Of a stretch of 64,000 nucleotides of DNA, positions 1 to 11,860 are shown in pieces. The notes beneath the pieces were generated by a model, which saw nothing but the letters and a program-made list of their open reading frames with translations, did not search any database and was not told the origin of the DNA. The first letter of the stretch is position 1. Each line of letters opens with the position of its first letter. A program made the position numbers and the translations under genes. Source of the DNA: Haemonchus contortus (Eukaryota; Nematoda; Chromadorea; Rhabditida; Trichostrongylidae); NCBI GenBank assembly GCA_000469685.2, contig LS997567.1:15575370-15639369 (forward strand), written 5' to 3'.

Positions 1-73
1 CCAGTAGGAAAGAAGTTACGACTGAAAAGTACGGCTGAAGAACCATTTCACCGAAGACTTTTGAGCGCTACTG
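1..73 (-). repeat. Terminal end of a Tc1-type inverted-repeat element
   Basis: The first 73 bases match, in reverse complement, the left ends at 13780 and 23200. The shared core is CAGTAGCGCTCAAAAG followed by a TTCGG-type continuation and a block ending near the motif TAACTTCTTT. A TA dinucleotide follows directly at 74-75, as expected for Tc1/mariner insertions. The body of the element lies to the left, outside the window. It is not clear whether this end belongs to the transposase remnant about 30 bp further on; its orientation suggests a separate or tandem copy. Confidence 0.65.
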
Positions 74-99
74 TACAACAAGGAGAGAAAGTTGCAAAG

Positions 100-1090
100 C
101 TAATAATTATCTAGCCCACCATTATTCCGTTACTTTGAAAATACTGTGGTCTAGGCTCAAATAAAAATAATCAGTCAGCTTCTAATCAACTTGGTGCCAT
201 GCCTAATTGATGCTTTTTTCAACTCCTTGACGCCTCGGTATTGCTTGTTTTAGGCGTAAATCTTCCGCACCATAAAACCCCATATAATTCTCATCGGATT
301 TAAATAGGGACTGTTCGCCGACCAGGGCAGAAGTGCAACCCGATGTTGAGAGAACCAAACTTGGGTGCTACTGCTAACCTGAATTGGGGCGTTATATTGC
401 ATAAAAACAAGATTTTGGTGCCGATCCTGACGCTAGAAAGGGAGAAGTGCCCGGCGCATAACAGTTTCATAAAAGGACGAGTTCATCTTTTTTTAGTACG
501 AAATATAAACGGATATGCCTACTCGATCAAATCGCGGTCCAAACCATGACTCCTCCTCCTCTGAAGTTCCGTCTAGAGAACTGTTTTTCCTTTCCAGGTC
601 TCAGTTTTTCTCAGTACAATCGGTTCCCATCTGGACCATCACAATTGAACTTCGTTTCATCGAAAAAGATGACCTGAGAGCAAAAACCATCAAGAGACGG
701 AAGGTCAAATGTCAGCACGTGAAGAGTTCTTTATGCCACTCGCTACGGCTGCACCTTCTGGCAAACGCAACCCCATTTTTTCGATGTCTTTTTATCATGA
801 AGGGTGCTCTACGCATTTTCCGCTTGACGATGGACTTGGAACTTTTGATCACATTCCAATCAGTGTTTTTTGAGACATTAAGATTCGGAGACGACCGGAT
901 TTCCATACAGGACTTGGTAAACGCTTTCATCTAAATAGGGCGCTTGTCTCTGTCGGAGAGCAGCGAACGACGTCCAGCACTTCTTCTGGTTCCATAGGCT
1001 TCTGGGTTCTTGATGAAATTATCTACAACTGCGAACATCGGCCCAAATCTCGCGCTATCTGCGATTCGACAGCCCCTGCTCCTTTTTCGC
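100..1090 (-). pseudogene. Tc1-like transposase, decayed
   Basis: Read on the minus strand, successive frames follow the order of a Tc1-family DDE transposase. First comes an N-terminal helix-turn-helix region (about 1090-930, with AYGTRRSAGRRSLLSDRDKR), then a region with SSPNLNVSKNTDWNVIKSSK (930-720). The catalytic domain begins near 660 with FFDETKFNCDGPDG, continues with GGGVMVWTAI and ends with PYLNPMRIIWGFMVRKIYA. The natural end is an Asn-Tyr-stop at 100-108, typical of Tc1 proteins. At least four frame changes or stops break it. The usual Q-D-N-A-P motif reads QYNAPI, so the second catalytic aspartate is lost, and the third is probably Asn. The protein would have cut and pasted DNA between terminal repeats into TA sites. 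This copy is certainly dead. No terminal repeat pair can be assigned to it with certainty. Confidence 0.75.
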
Positions 1091-1719
1091 GAGGGTTCGA
1101 CCTCTCTCAAATTCCAAAAGAAACTTTCCTCTTCCTATTGCTTGGAAGTGGGGAATAATACATAAGCAAAGTAATTTCGTTGCATTGAACTAGAACACGA
1201 CATGAAGAGATGAAGTGGCTGTATCACTTGTAATCATTGGGAAAGTACCCTTTACTGAAGAATTGACCATAAAAATGTTTGTGTTTCCGAGCTGGGGTTT
1301 GGTGATAATGTCCGGACTGCAATTCAGATTTGACACATTTTTTACTTTGGTACTTTTTCAGCAATAGTGTATACTGTTAGTTTTTGGGGAAATTAGGGAT
1401 GCATGTATCATTCGAAGACGCACTGTATATCGGGTGGATGCTCTCAAAGTAGTCCCTGCATTTTAATCTAGAGAGAACTAGCTCATTTTGATACAACAAA
1501 TATTTTGCTGAACGACGCCATTGTAGGTGAGATGAGATTATACAATGCATGTGTCATTTTCCCAGGTCAGGCTTGAATTGGATGACTATCCCACGAAATA
1601 ATACAGAAAACAGATCAAAAAAATGCCGTTGTTTACTGCAAGTTAGCGCACCCTCTCTAGACAAACGAGCAGTTATGGTTACAATATTCTTGTGCCGTGC
1701 GATATTGTTACGTGGAACA
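1091..1719. other. Unassigned stretch
   Basis: No coding frame of note, no inverted repeat and no recognised family. It lies between the Tc1 remnant and the presumed 3' part of the Penelope-like element, and part of it may be non-coding sequence of either. Confidence 0.4.
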
Positions 1720-1772
1720 ATTTATTAACCAACTGCCTAACGTTCCGACGTTATTTCTTAAGAGGCCTAAAG
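1720..1772 (-). ncRNA. Hammerhead-ribozyme-like motif, degenerate, linked to Penelope element
   Basis: On the minus strand this segment lies about 220 bases downstream of the Penelope-like stop codon. It aligns with segments at 16198-16249 and 51094-51145: a CTTT-AGG start, a CTNAAGA block, a short stem region, a GAAC/GAAA block, and an end in TAATAAA. In a hammerhead the conserved core would be CUGANGA, stem II, GAAA. Here both blocks carry one substitution (CTTAAGA, GAAC), so this copy is probably inactive. Penelope-like elements are known to carry hammerhead motifs in their flanking repeats, which fits the position. Confidence 0.35.
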
Positions 1773-1994
1773 CAGCTAGAGGTTATTGGCACAGTATCCC
1801 AAAAGCGCATTACCCGCTGGCGAATGTTGCTGCGAATTCAAATTCCACAATTTGAGACATAACTCACCAATGTTCCACTGCTCAAGCGGAAATAAATCTG
1901 CTGTCGCCACAGGTGACTGTCAGTAGCGAATGGGACTTAATGGCTGTCTCCCTTGTACTTGTGATAAGGAAGATCACGTTATAATGCTACTGAG

Positions 1995-3720
1995 TCACAA
2001 GTCGCAGTGCGGTAGATATGGCAAAAAATAATTGGTTATGGACGGGCACTCATCTATACCTATCATTTCAGGACTTCTTTGGAAAACCCAGAACGCCTCC
2101 ATTGTCTTTCTCGCAAAAATCTCCGTCTCCTGTGCTTATATCGTGCACTTAACTTTAAAGTTCTTGCCATTATGTTCCTCAATTTTATGCCCGTTATCAG
2201 GCTGAAACACCTCATACTAGCTAATTGTTCTCTCGTATAACTGTCTTCCCGTTTCTCCGATGTATGTTGACCCACATGTCCACCATCTGATCTGTTAGAT
2301 CACGCCTATCAGTGCGCACTCACCTGTATTTCCGTAGAGACATATTTTGCTATCTTTTGTTATGCACTGCTTGTCGTAGAAATTATTTCGAACTAATAGC
2401 TGCTTGATATTGCTATTACGAATATTCACTAACGGTACAACATCTTGCAGCCCAGCTCTGAAAATGCTAAATTTATCGGGAATGAAGGGAAGACATAGTG
2501 GTAACTTATTTTGGAGCGTAGCACGCTGCGTATTTGTGTGAGATTTCCTACAGCCTTGTGCCACCGTATAACCGTTCACAGCAGCTATCTCACACTAAAC
2601 GCCGGGATTCGAGCCTTCAGCTTCACCTGTGCAGACACTTGTTGCTGTTCTGAACATGTTGACGACTGCATGTTTAGCGGCTTGTGGATGAGCTGATGTA
2701 GCGTTAAGTAGGATATTCTTACTATTGCACACTAAAGCGCCACTGAAATTAGTGTTGAGGTAGGGGAACCAATCATCACGTGGAACCTGGTGGTGTACTG
2801 CGACTGTTCATTCATGATACGAGAACACTTGTCCATTTCGAACTGTGTTAATGTTACGGTGAAACAGTCGTCAATATATCTACAGTACATTAAAGGATTC
2901 CGTTCTAAAACCGGTTCTCCGATTCTGCCCGATAAAGCACATAGCATGAAGCGGTGCTAGCCGTTGTCCCATTGCAAAACCTCTGCCTGATAAAAGTATT
3001 TCGCCACTCATTTTAAGATGTTACACGTTGGGCATCCCTTGACCAACGTCGTTATATGCATTTTACTGAGTCCAAACATATTATTAATATTTGCACTCCT
3101 ATCTAGAATTTCAGGTACTGCTTGTAGGGCCTGCTCGTCCCGGACGTTAGTATAAAGCAAAACGACGTCGAGTGCCTCGATTACATTACTCTTACCGAGC
3201 TCTGAGCCATATAAATAATAGTTCAAGAAAATACTTAGTACTGGGCAGGTGAGATGGAACCATGGGCAACAGCTGGCTTACAATAGTATTGAGGAACCAC
3301 GAGATCCTATCAGTTGGTCCCCACACACAACAAATAATGGGCCGCATTTTAAGTGTATCCCTTGATGTAGACAGCGCTTCGTCTGAGAAGAGTTCGTGGG
3401 GCTTTATGAGGCTATAGAAAACTGGACAGGTCGAACTATCCATTTTTAGTCTACTGACCAACTTTCCATCAACACCCACAGATTTTGCGACACTCAGCCA
3501 TATATGACTGAGGCGATTACACTGTGATGAAAAGTCATTCTCAGTCACGCCACGGTAAACGGAGGAGTCGCTGAGATGGAGTTCGGTTATCACTCGGTCA
3601 AGTGTTTAAGACATAACGACGAACTCACCACCTTTATCGAAACCGTTATGCGTAGCGTTCCGTTTCACCTTGAACCTACCTAAGCATCCTGAACGTATCC
3701 CGGCGCTTAGCTCGTGATAT
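1995..3720 (-). pseudogene. Penelope-like element: reverse transcriptase with GIY-YIG domain, decayed
   Basis: On the minus strand, pieces in different frames follow the order of a Penelope-like retroelement protein. At 3720-3600 is a block with DKGGEFVVMS. At 3593-3192 is the reverse transcriptase with HLSDSSVYRGVTENDF, KPHELFSDEAL, and the fingers/palm signature RPIICCVWGPTDRISWFLN. Next come ALDVVLLYTNV (first catalytic Asp region, ~3150) and CRYIDDCF (the Y-x-D-D box, ~2880). The C-terminal part has NGYTVAQGCRK, LVRNNFYDKQCI and the GIY-YIG endonuclease motif CGSTYIGETGR near 2250. The frame ends at 1995 after LPYLPHCDL. Several frameshifts, stops and a missing stretch between the palm and YIDD make it non-functional. 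The intact enzyme would nick DNA with the GIY-YIG domain and prime reverse transcription there. The N-terminal part stops at about 3720, where a plus-strand fragment of the same family begins. Confidence 0.82.
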
Positions 3721-4175
3721 AGTTGCTGTGAACGAATATACAGTGTCACAAGGTTGTATAAAATCTGGCATCAATACGCAGCGTGCCACGCCTCAAAATA
3801 AGTCACGACTATTTCTTCCCTTCATCTCCGATGCAGTTAACGATGCCATACAGCGGAACCTTTTCAGAACGGGCTGCGAGATGTTGTACAATTGGTGGAT
3901 ATTCCATATAATAATATCAAACAGCTATTAGTTCAGAGTAGGCTCTACGACAAGCAGTGCATGAGAAATCAGGAATCCAATATAGAAATTTCAAGAGAGC
4001 CAGTGCGCATACGATAATATTGAACAAGTGACGCCCTCGGTCAAGATCAAGCCCATTACCTTTTACGTAGTGGTCCCACCAACGGATTGCATTTTCTACG
4101 TTGTATTAACACAACTACTTCAGTATATGGCGTCGCACCCTACGAACATCCACATGTTATTTTATCGTTTTTATA
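3721..4175 (+). pseudogene. Second Penelope-like fragment, opposite strand
   Basis: The plus-strand frame from 3728 starts NEYTVSQGCIKS and carries ATPQNKSRLFLPFISDAV. This is the same region as NGYTVAQGCRKS and LPLCLPFIPD in the minus-strand element at 2300-2580. Further on, 4028-4170 encodes a frame with KIKPITFYVVVPPTDC and LTQLLQYMASH, a diverged version of the reverse transcriptase block RPIICCVWGPTDR. In this fragment the C-terminal segment precedes the RT segment. That order suggests two partial copies in tandem, an arrangement known for Penelope elements. It abuts the minus-strand element head to head at about 3720. Confidence 0.6.
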
Positions 4176-5570
4176 GAGTGCATCTGAACGGACATGTGCT
4201 GAGGAACTCTCTCGCGTGGAATCTCTCCGCACCAACGTGATAGTGTTGCTGCTATGGGCTACGGGCGCCCATCGTGGACGGAGTTTCGCCAAGTTTACGC
4301 ATGCCCAGCACGCATAAGGCATTGCTCATACAAAGCGTCGTTTGTTTCGCGGTCTTCTCTACAAGCGCAGAAGTGCAACACTTAATTAGTTTTTCCTACT
4401 GATGAAGAGAGAAATTGCACTTTCGCTGATGCGATCTACACGATCACAAACTAGTGCCGGATGCGCGTGTAAGCGAGACAGCCGAACCATTTCATGACCA
4501 AAGAGCATTTAAACGGAAAAGCCAGGTCACAGCCGTCAACTGCCTTAGGTTGCCACAGGCTGCATTCTCACAATGAAGACGATTTCAGGGTCACGATCAC
4601 GGATTTGACGCATGAATAGCGAACAGTCGCAGGGAGGGAGCACTTGGAGATCTGGTCAGAGATCCAAAAACGAACTACGAGGAGAGGTGTGCCAATTACG
4701 CGCGAACTTCCCACCCATTATGATCATAGGCTCTGTTTACGATAATTTTGAAGTACCCTATCTAAGTGAAACGCGGAACTCTTAATTCGGAAAAGTGCAT
4801 TGGTGGTGAGGAGAGCGAGAAAAATCGTCGATTTCGCGAAATAAGGCTCCTCAAAAGTAGTGGAAATACAGGTTGTATGAGATCACCCTGATGGAAATGA
4901 AATGAAAGAAGTGCTCGGACGTGATTTCAATTGTTGGCTTGATCTAGTCATATCTTCGCAATTGCGCATAGAGCTGACTATGTCAAGACAAAACAGTCCA
5001 GAATTATCTTTCACTGTTGCTATGGGTCATGACAAGCTGTTTGAACTTCCTGCACGGGTTCCCTTGAGACTGGTGCAGCCTCTACAGTGCCATTTAGACT
5101 GGTCCGCGCATATACATAGTCATTCTATGAGCCTTTAAACACATTATCTATGCGGTTTTCAAACTCGACAGCGGACATATGGTGTAAAAGTAAACAGCAG
5201 ATTTCGAATTTTTCTTAACCATTTTTGCCATGAACTGCGTCTTTGAGATCTCAAAGGTCTTGGAGGGTGCTGAAATGTTTGGTCGTGTAACTTCATAAAC
5301 TGATTCCATCCCTAATTCAGAAGAAGGTGGATTCGCCGGAAAATTAGTCGTTAAGGTACATGTATACCTCGTGATGAACTTCCCTAATTTACCCACCCAC
5401 GCTTAAACTCTATCTCTCCCTCAATCCTCGCCTTCGCCGCATACAACCTCCCTGCAATTGTAGCGTCAGCAAAGGAGACAGGTGCATTGCAGCAGTGGAA
5501 GCTGAATTAGCAACAATATTCTCGGAAGGAATGGCTACAATACAGGGGGAAGAGCTGACCCTTCACATCC
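4176..5570. other. Unassigned stretch
   Basis: No recognisable coding region. At 4278-4316 a short segment with GCATGCCCAGCACGC resembles 40613-40650, which flanks the G-rich repeat family annotated at 40015-40640. The rest is unassigned. Confidence 0.35.
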
Positions 5571-7521
5571 AAAACGTAGTTCCTGATGTTATGCCTAACG
5601 CCTCCGAAAACGTGCAAAAACGCCGCAGTTGTGTCAACGAATTTGAGAAAATCGCTTTGAGCATAACTTCTGGCTGTCATTACTCTAAAAGTAGTTATGA
5701 GGTGCGTAAATAACCAGTGATCACCCTGGATCATTTGAACTCGCAGGGTCCTATTGAAACAGTCTGGTTTGTTGGAGTGAACAATGTCAGTGTCTCGTCA
5801 GTAGTAACGATAGGATGCAGTAGTTGGATGTATGTAGATGAAGAATGAAAAAGGTTATTCGCAGTCCTTCGGAGAAGGAAGAAGTGAGGGAAAACCTTGA
5901 AAACCCTCCATCCCCACCCTCGAGCTTTTGATCAGAGATCTCACGTAAAACGAAAAAAACGATAGTCATATCTTACCTCTCTATGTCGAAATGCCCACTA
6001 ATATGGCCTGTTTGATCCTGTTCATTTGACACCCAGCGCTTCGTTTCGTTCCTACGACAATTTATCGGGTTTGGTTGCAGGCCTCTACTACTTTCGTATT
6101 CGCAATGCAAAGAACCACGGCACACGTCACGTGCTAAACTGCCCTCATCCGTTTACTTCGTTGCTTTATTTCGGCTTAATCGAGTGCACATTGCCAATAC
6201 AGTACCATAAATCGCCTCCCTCGCTAAGAGTGATCCAAGTAGAAGAAGTTGTATCCAGAATCGTGTGCACAGATTATTTAGAATATATCATCACACAAAT
6301 TGTTGCACCAAACTCTTGAAAAGATAACGTTAACAATAGGAAAAGCGAAATTTCTAAGAAGCTTCCAATAGACACTTGGAACATCAAAGAACTATAGCAT
6401 TATCTTGGAATAGCATAGCAAGCCAGCCAAACTAGTGCGCTGGTTCGGCGCGAAAGGTTGGCGCGAAAGGCTCGACAGTCATAATAACGCATCCTGCAAA
6501 GATTACAGGAAGAAAATACAATGTTTGCATACATGCTATGGCTATTCATCGCACAAGGCTATCCATGCTTTCTAGTTGTTCTCAGAATTTAGCCCGCTAA
6601 CTTATTGAACGAGCGCCGCAGTGCTCAGTAGTGCTTTTGCGTCGATGTGCTGCGTGTTACTCGTTGAAGACAAAGTGTTCTCGTAAAAAAAATCGAGCAA
6701 AATTAAGAGCCGTTTCGATCCAGCTTTGAACAAAATTTAGCCAAAAATTTTAAAAAAATATTTGAAACGATGGTAGGCTAAAGAGTAGAAGGGAAGCTAG
6801 CTGTAAATATTGAGACTGGGCAGACATCAACGGACAGTAATGGTCAGAACAGCAGTAAACAGACAAGAGTCCGATAGAAAAAAAAGCGTGCACGGAAACT
6901 TTGATAATGCAAAGCGACGCCATTTTCACTCCTTCTTGTTTAGTTTACCCCAATAAGCTATTACATGTTATTCAAAACATTAATGCATCGCAGCTGTCAA
7001 TGAATATTTTATATTTGACTTTATAAAATAAGTAATGACTCACTCTGCCATGGTACCTATCAGGCCGTCGTTATGCGGATTGTGCGTGTGCACGTATTGC
7101 CAAGGTGGCCTTGAACGTGCCCAACAGACGCCCATCCCCCTCCCCCCCTTTCCTCCTTTCCCATAACACTACTCCAAGGTGCGTGTTCTAGAGCCACTAT
7201 GCTGTCTACAGCTCATCCCATCGTAAGTGCTTACATCGAACATAGCCACAAATATTCGGAGTGTCTGAACTCGGAATTCTTCGGCAGTATCGCAACTTTT
7301 GAAGCGTCCAGAAAACATTTTCTGTGTTCTGTTGAGTAGCGGTGGGAGTTCTTCAAGCAATTTGTAGTGTGCATCCCACCAAAGCTTTTCGGATAGATAT
7401 CTTTAATATCACAGAGCGTGTGAGAGTGTATTCAACCAGTGCATAAGTTTTTGCCTGTTCTAGAGGTATGCTCCCAATGAGGTCCCTCTGCAGCTCCACT
7501 AAACTGCCTTTGCGATGCTTA
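5571..7521. repeat. Tandem duplication, copy 1 (~1.95 kb)
   Basis: This unit recurs at 7538-9489. The copies differ by only a few substitutions (for example near 6350/8317, 7369/9345 and 7499/9469) and by homopolymer length changes (A runs near 6685 and 6880, a C run near 7140). It holds short frames that are identical in both copies, such as a 97-codon plus-strand frame at 6026-6319, but none resembles a known protein. The shared part ends at ATGCTTA (7521); copy 2 begins after a 16-bp spacer. The near-identity means either a very recent tandem duplication or an assembly artefact. Confidence 0.95.
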
Positions 7522-7537
7522 ACCTGTCTAAAGCTCA

Positions 7538-9489
7538 AAAACGTAGTTCCTGATGTTATGCCTAACGCCTCCGAAAACGTGCAAAAACGCCGCAGTTGTG
7601 TCAACGAATTTGAGAAAATCGCTTTGAGCATAACTTCTGGCTGTCATTACTCTAAAAGTAGTTATGAGGTGCGTAAATAACCAGTGATCACCCTGGATCA
7701 TTTGAACTCGCAGGGTCCTATTGAAACAGTCTGGTTTGTTGGAGTGAACAATGTCAGTGTCTCGTCAGTAGTAACGATAGGATGCAGTAGTTGGATGTAT
7801 GTAGATGAAGAATGAAAAAGGTTATTCGCAGTCCTTCGGAGAAGGAAGAAGTGAGGGAAAACCTTGAAAACCCTCCATCCCCACCCTCGAGCTTTTGATC
7901 AGAGATCTCACGTAAAACGAAAAAAACGATAGTCATATCTTACCTCTCTATGTCGAAATGCCCACTAATATGGCCTGTTTGATCCTGTTCATTTGACACC
8001 CAGCGCTTCGTTTCGTTCCTACGACAATTTATCGGGTTTGGTTGCAGGCCTCTACTACTTTCGTATTCGCAATGCAAAGAACCACGGCACACGTCACGTG
8101 CTAAACTGCCCTCATCCGTTTACTTCGTTGCTTTATTTCGGCTTAATCGAGTGCACATTGCCAATACAGTACCATAAATCGCCTCCCTCGCTAAGAGTGA
8201 TCCAAGTAGAAGAAGTTGTATCCAGAATCGTGTGCACAGATTATTTAGAATATATCATCACACAAATTGTTGCACCAAACTCTTGAAAAGATAACGTTAA
8301 CAATAGGAAAAGCGACATTTCTAAGAAGCTTCCAATAGACACTTGGAACATCAAAGAACTATAGCATTATCTTGGAATAGCATAGCAAGCCAGCCAAACT
8401 AGTGCGCTGGTTCGGCGCGAAAGGTTGGCGCGAAAGGCTCGACAGTCATAATAACGCATCCTGCAAAGATTACAGGAAGAAAATACAATGTTTGCATACA
8501 TGCTATGGCTATTCATCGCACAAGGCTATCCATGCTTTCTAGTTGTTCTCAGAATTTAGCCCGCTAACTTATTGAACGAGCGCCGCAGTGCTCAGTAGTG
8601 CTTTTGCGTCGATGTGCTGCGTGTTACTCGTTGAAGACAAAGTGTTCTCGTAAAAAAATCGAGCAAAATTAAGAGCCGTTTCGATCCAGCTTTGAACAAA
8701 ATTTAGCCAAAAATTTTAAAAAAATATTTGAAACGATGGTAGGCTAAAGAGTAGAAGGGAAGCTAGCTGTAAATATTGAGACTGGGCAGACATCAACGGA
8801 CAGTAATGGTCAGAACAGCAGTAAACAGACAAGAGTCCGATAGAAAAAAAGCGTGCACGGAAACTTTGATAATGCAAAGCGACGCCATTTTCACTCCTTC
8901 TTGTTTAGTTTACCCCAATAAGCTATTACATGTTATTCAAAACATTAATGCATCGCAGCTGTCAATGAATATTTTATATTTGACTTTATAAAATAAGTAA
9001 TGACTCACTCTGCCATGGTACCTATCAGGCCGTCGTTATGCGGATTGTGCGTGTGCACGTATTGCCAAGGTGGCCTTGAACGTGCCCAACAGACGCCCAT
9101 CCCCCTCCCCCCCCCCTTTCCTCCTTTCCCATAACACTACTCCAAGGTGCGTGTTCTAGAGCCACTATGCTGTCTACAGCTCATCCCATCGTAAGTGCTT
9201 ACATCGAACATAGCCACAAATATTCGGAGTGTCTGAACTCGGAATTCTTCGGCAGTATCGCAACTTTTGAAGCGTCCAGAAAACATTTTCTGTGTTCTGT
9301 TGAGTAGCGGTGGGAGTTCTTCAAGCAATTTGTAGTGTGCATCCCATCAAAGCTTTTCGGATAGATATCTTTAATATCACAGAGCGTGTGAGAGTGTATT
9401 CAACCAGTGCATAAGTTTTTGCCTGTTCTAGAGGTATGCTCCCAATGAGGTCCCTCTGCAGCTCCACTTAACTGCCTTTGCGATGCTTA
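7538..9489. repeat. Tandem duplication, copy 2 (~1.95 kb)
   Basis: Second direct copy of 5571-7521 at an offset of 1967-1968 bases. It starts at AAAACGTAGTTCC and ends at CGATGCTTA. Beyond that point the flanking sequence differs from copy 1. The mismatches are mostly in homopolymer runs. Confidence 0.95.
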
Positions 9490-10993
9490 GCCTAATTGGT
9501 TGGCTGCTCATCTCTCTGCTGGATTACATTCACAAATTAAGTTCTCAGTTACTTCACGTTGCACATCCACCCGACCACCTGTTAGATGACCTGCCTTTCT
9601 GATTGACCACTATGTTCCCTGCCAGACTCTGCTGAATTAATCTCGGTTATGTGAAATAGAAATTTGAGCTCTGCAGCCAACGAACCGAGCAGGGCCACCC
9701 CACAGGCAAGATGGTGTAAATGTGAAGCAACCTGAAGCGATGTGGAGCTGAATTTCCTTTCATTGTCAATGTTAAACCCCAGAAGGTGTAATTTTGAAGA
9801 ATTATATTCACTTTGTTGATAACTTATTTCGTTTCAGATGTTGGACAAGTATTTCTTCATGCTCTTTATGCTTGGCTAAGTGAATGCGTTTTCACAAAAA
9901 AGTTTCCTTTGAAGAAATGATTCATGCAGTTCCCTAAGGCTTCATGCTCTTGCCACTTCAGCCAAACCGTATGGATAGCGAATGAAAGACCAACACATGG
10001 TTCACATAGAGGGTGCTGAAGAATTCCTACGTTATATACTGCAGATTCAACAGGGTTTGTTGCCTATTTAGCTGATTGGTTGCTGGAACTCCTGAAAAAT
10101 TTACTATGCTTTGTTGCGCCATGGCTGATAATAATCACTAACAATTTGCTTCACTTAATGCGGCTCATTGAGAAAATCCCAGTCGTCCGACAATAACGGA
10201 CAAGACTTTTCTGCATAGCAACGCTAGTGTCACGCCGCGGGCCAAATTCCCTTCCCGTCCGTTCTCGCATCGGGTTCCTGATGGGAGGGAACCTAGCCCC
10301 GGTGCGGCGAGCGGTGTTGTGCCTATGGGAGTTGCATGCTCGCCGTACTCCACCTGCCACGCGTTGTACGATTTTAATGTTAGGCCCTAGGGTGTCAGAC
10401 GGTACTTATCTCCTGCGCCCCATTTATGTGATAACTACGCTAGCAATTCACTACCTACATTCTTATGACTGGGCACGAAAAAACAATAAAGTGACAGCAA
10501 TCTAAAGCAAAATTCATGGAAGCTCAAGAAACGACTGCGAAGAACAAAATGATGGCGAGTGGGAGGCTGTCATCTGTCGTGGTCATTTGCAGCCTCTTTG
10601 CCACTGGGACGCATGTTCTTCAATTGCCACCCATACAACGCAATGTCCGCGTCAATCAACTCGTCCAAATCATTCAGCCTCTCTCGATGATCAGCTGTCG
10701 ACTTGATCATATTTGCTTCGCACCTAGGCGCGATTGCTTCGCACCTAGGTGCGAGGCGGCCCTGATTAAGATTGAAGACGGTCAATGCCTTTCCAAACAA
10801 CATTAGAATCTAGTGGGAGTGAGGAAATTGTAAAGGTTGTATGGATAGCAAAATATAGTCCATCTGCCGCTAAATTATCGGTTTAAGAAGTTATTATCGT
10901 GCATAGGAGAAGACATAACAGTGGACTGAATATTCACCTTTTCTCGTGGGGATAAACAATTTTGATTTCTACTCGAAACCCCTGCATAGCATT
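9490..10993. other. Unassigned stretch
   Basis: No gene recognised. A minus-strand frame at 10803-10570 contains HRERLNDLDELIDADIALYG, which has a helical, charged look but no family I can name. The only structured feature is the short palindromic tandem at 10711-10754. Confidence 0.35.
10711..10754. repeat. Two-unit minisatellite with 16-bp palindrome
   Basis: Two 21-22 bp units share TTGCTTCGCACCTAGG. The second unit creates the perfect palindrome TCGCACCTAGGTGCGA at 10739-10754. Function unknown; it may be a local slip duplication. Confidence 0.8.
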
Positions 10994-11860
10994 AAAGGCA
11001 CAGTTCACGATAAAAACGGTTCCTACGATTTTCTCCTGGGATTATCCGGTGGCTCCCAAGAGGATTACAAAGTACGCAGTCGGGACGAAAAATTCAATAG
11101 AAAGGGTATATCATGAGGTCTGTTACCGGGTTCGTCGAAAGCGACGCCTCCCGACCGATGATATGTCAGACGAGTGTCGAGGCGATACAGGTTGCGCTGT
11201 CCCCATCGGGACCCACACGTTCAGCATGCAATCATCTGGTTGCCGAGCGTGTTTTACTCTTATTCTGTTATTCTTTTTGCCGCTGAGGTCATTTTTCTAA
11301 TTTTCTACTTTAAAAGGATGGAAAAAGTGGATTATTTTCGATGTCAATCTCGTTTTTGTTGACTTATGCTAGCGATTTTGAATGTATTTAGTAAATTAGT
11401 GAACCTCAAAAGACATTTTCGCCTACTGTAATCAACTGCACGCAATGACACACATTGTATAGCTCGTCCATGACCCTTTCGGAGGACGGAACATTCGTGC
11501 GATTCGGACTGCGCGCGGCAAATTGCGCGGCGAAATTCATAGCGATTTCGACGGCTTGAAAGCCTAGTATTGAGCCCTAAATTTGAAGTAGTGTAGATTT
11601 GTAGGATCAGTTGACCATACTGATCTAACCTACTCCAAGTTTGTGCCCCCGTAATAGACGCCAAAGTCGTTCAAATTGCCACGACGCAGTACGAGTCGCA
11701 CGAGTGTGCCCATACCCGACCCTTTCTACACAGATTTTCGGTCTTATTCTCGCCCAGTTCCGTTTCTAAGGACCTTTTTGAAGCATTTTATCTCTTTGGA
11801 AACACATACTCTCGTGCTTTCTTGGCCTTCATCGCACTATTCTCCAAGCAAGGCGAGTTT
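10994..11860 (+). mobile_element. Short inverted-repeat transposon family H1, copy a (right end not resolved)
   Basis: It begins with AAAGGCACAGTTCACGATA, which also starts the copies at 51965 and 58715. Shared internal blocks include GAGGCGATACAG, GGGACCCACACGTTC and CAATCATCTGGTTGCCG (10994-11260). A distal block at 11735-11850 (TTATTCTCGCCCAG, CATCGCACTATTC) matches 52376-52470. About 200 bp at 11480-11690 is absent from copy b and looks like a nested insertion; it includes the repeat at 11519-11564. No transposase frame is visible, so the element is non-autonomous. The matching right terminal repeat was not found. Confidence 0.6.
11519..11564 (+). repeat. Dispersed GC-rich repeat, copy 1
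   Basis: A segment with AAATTGCGCGGCGAAATTC followed by a GCGATTT-GACG block recurs at 39627-39675 (plus) and, in reverse complement, at 45228-45262. It gives spurious frames containing a FRRAICR-like peptide in each copy. Confidence 0.7.

Noticed and set aside
5507..5734. Short coding exons in the tandem-duplicated unit
   Set aside because: Frames are identical simply because the DNA is nearly identical; no domain and no coding bias.
10570..10803. Possible Gag-like helical peptide on the minus strand
   Set aside because: A charged helical look only; no motif, no neighbouring pol, and it overlaps the small palindromic repeat.
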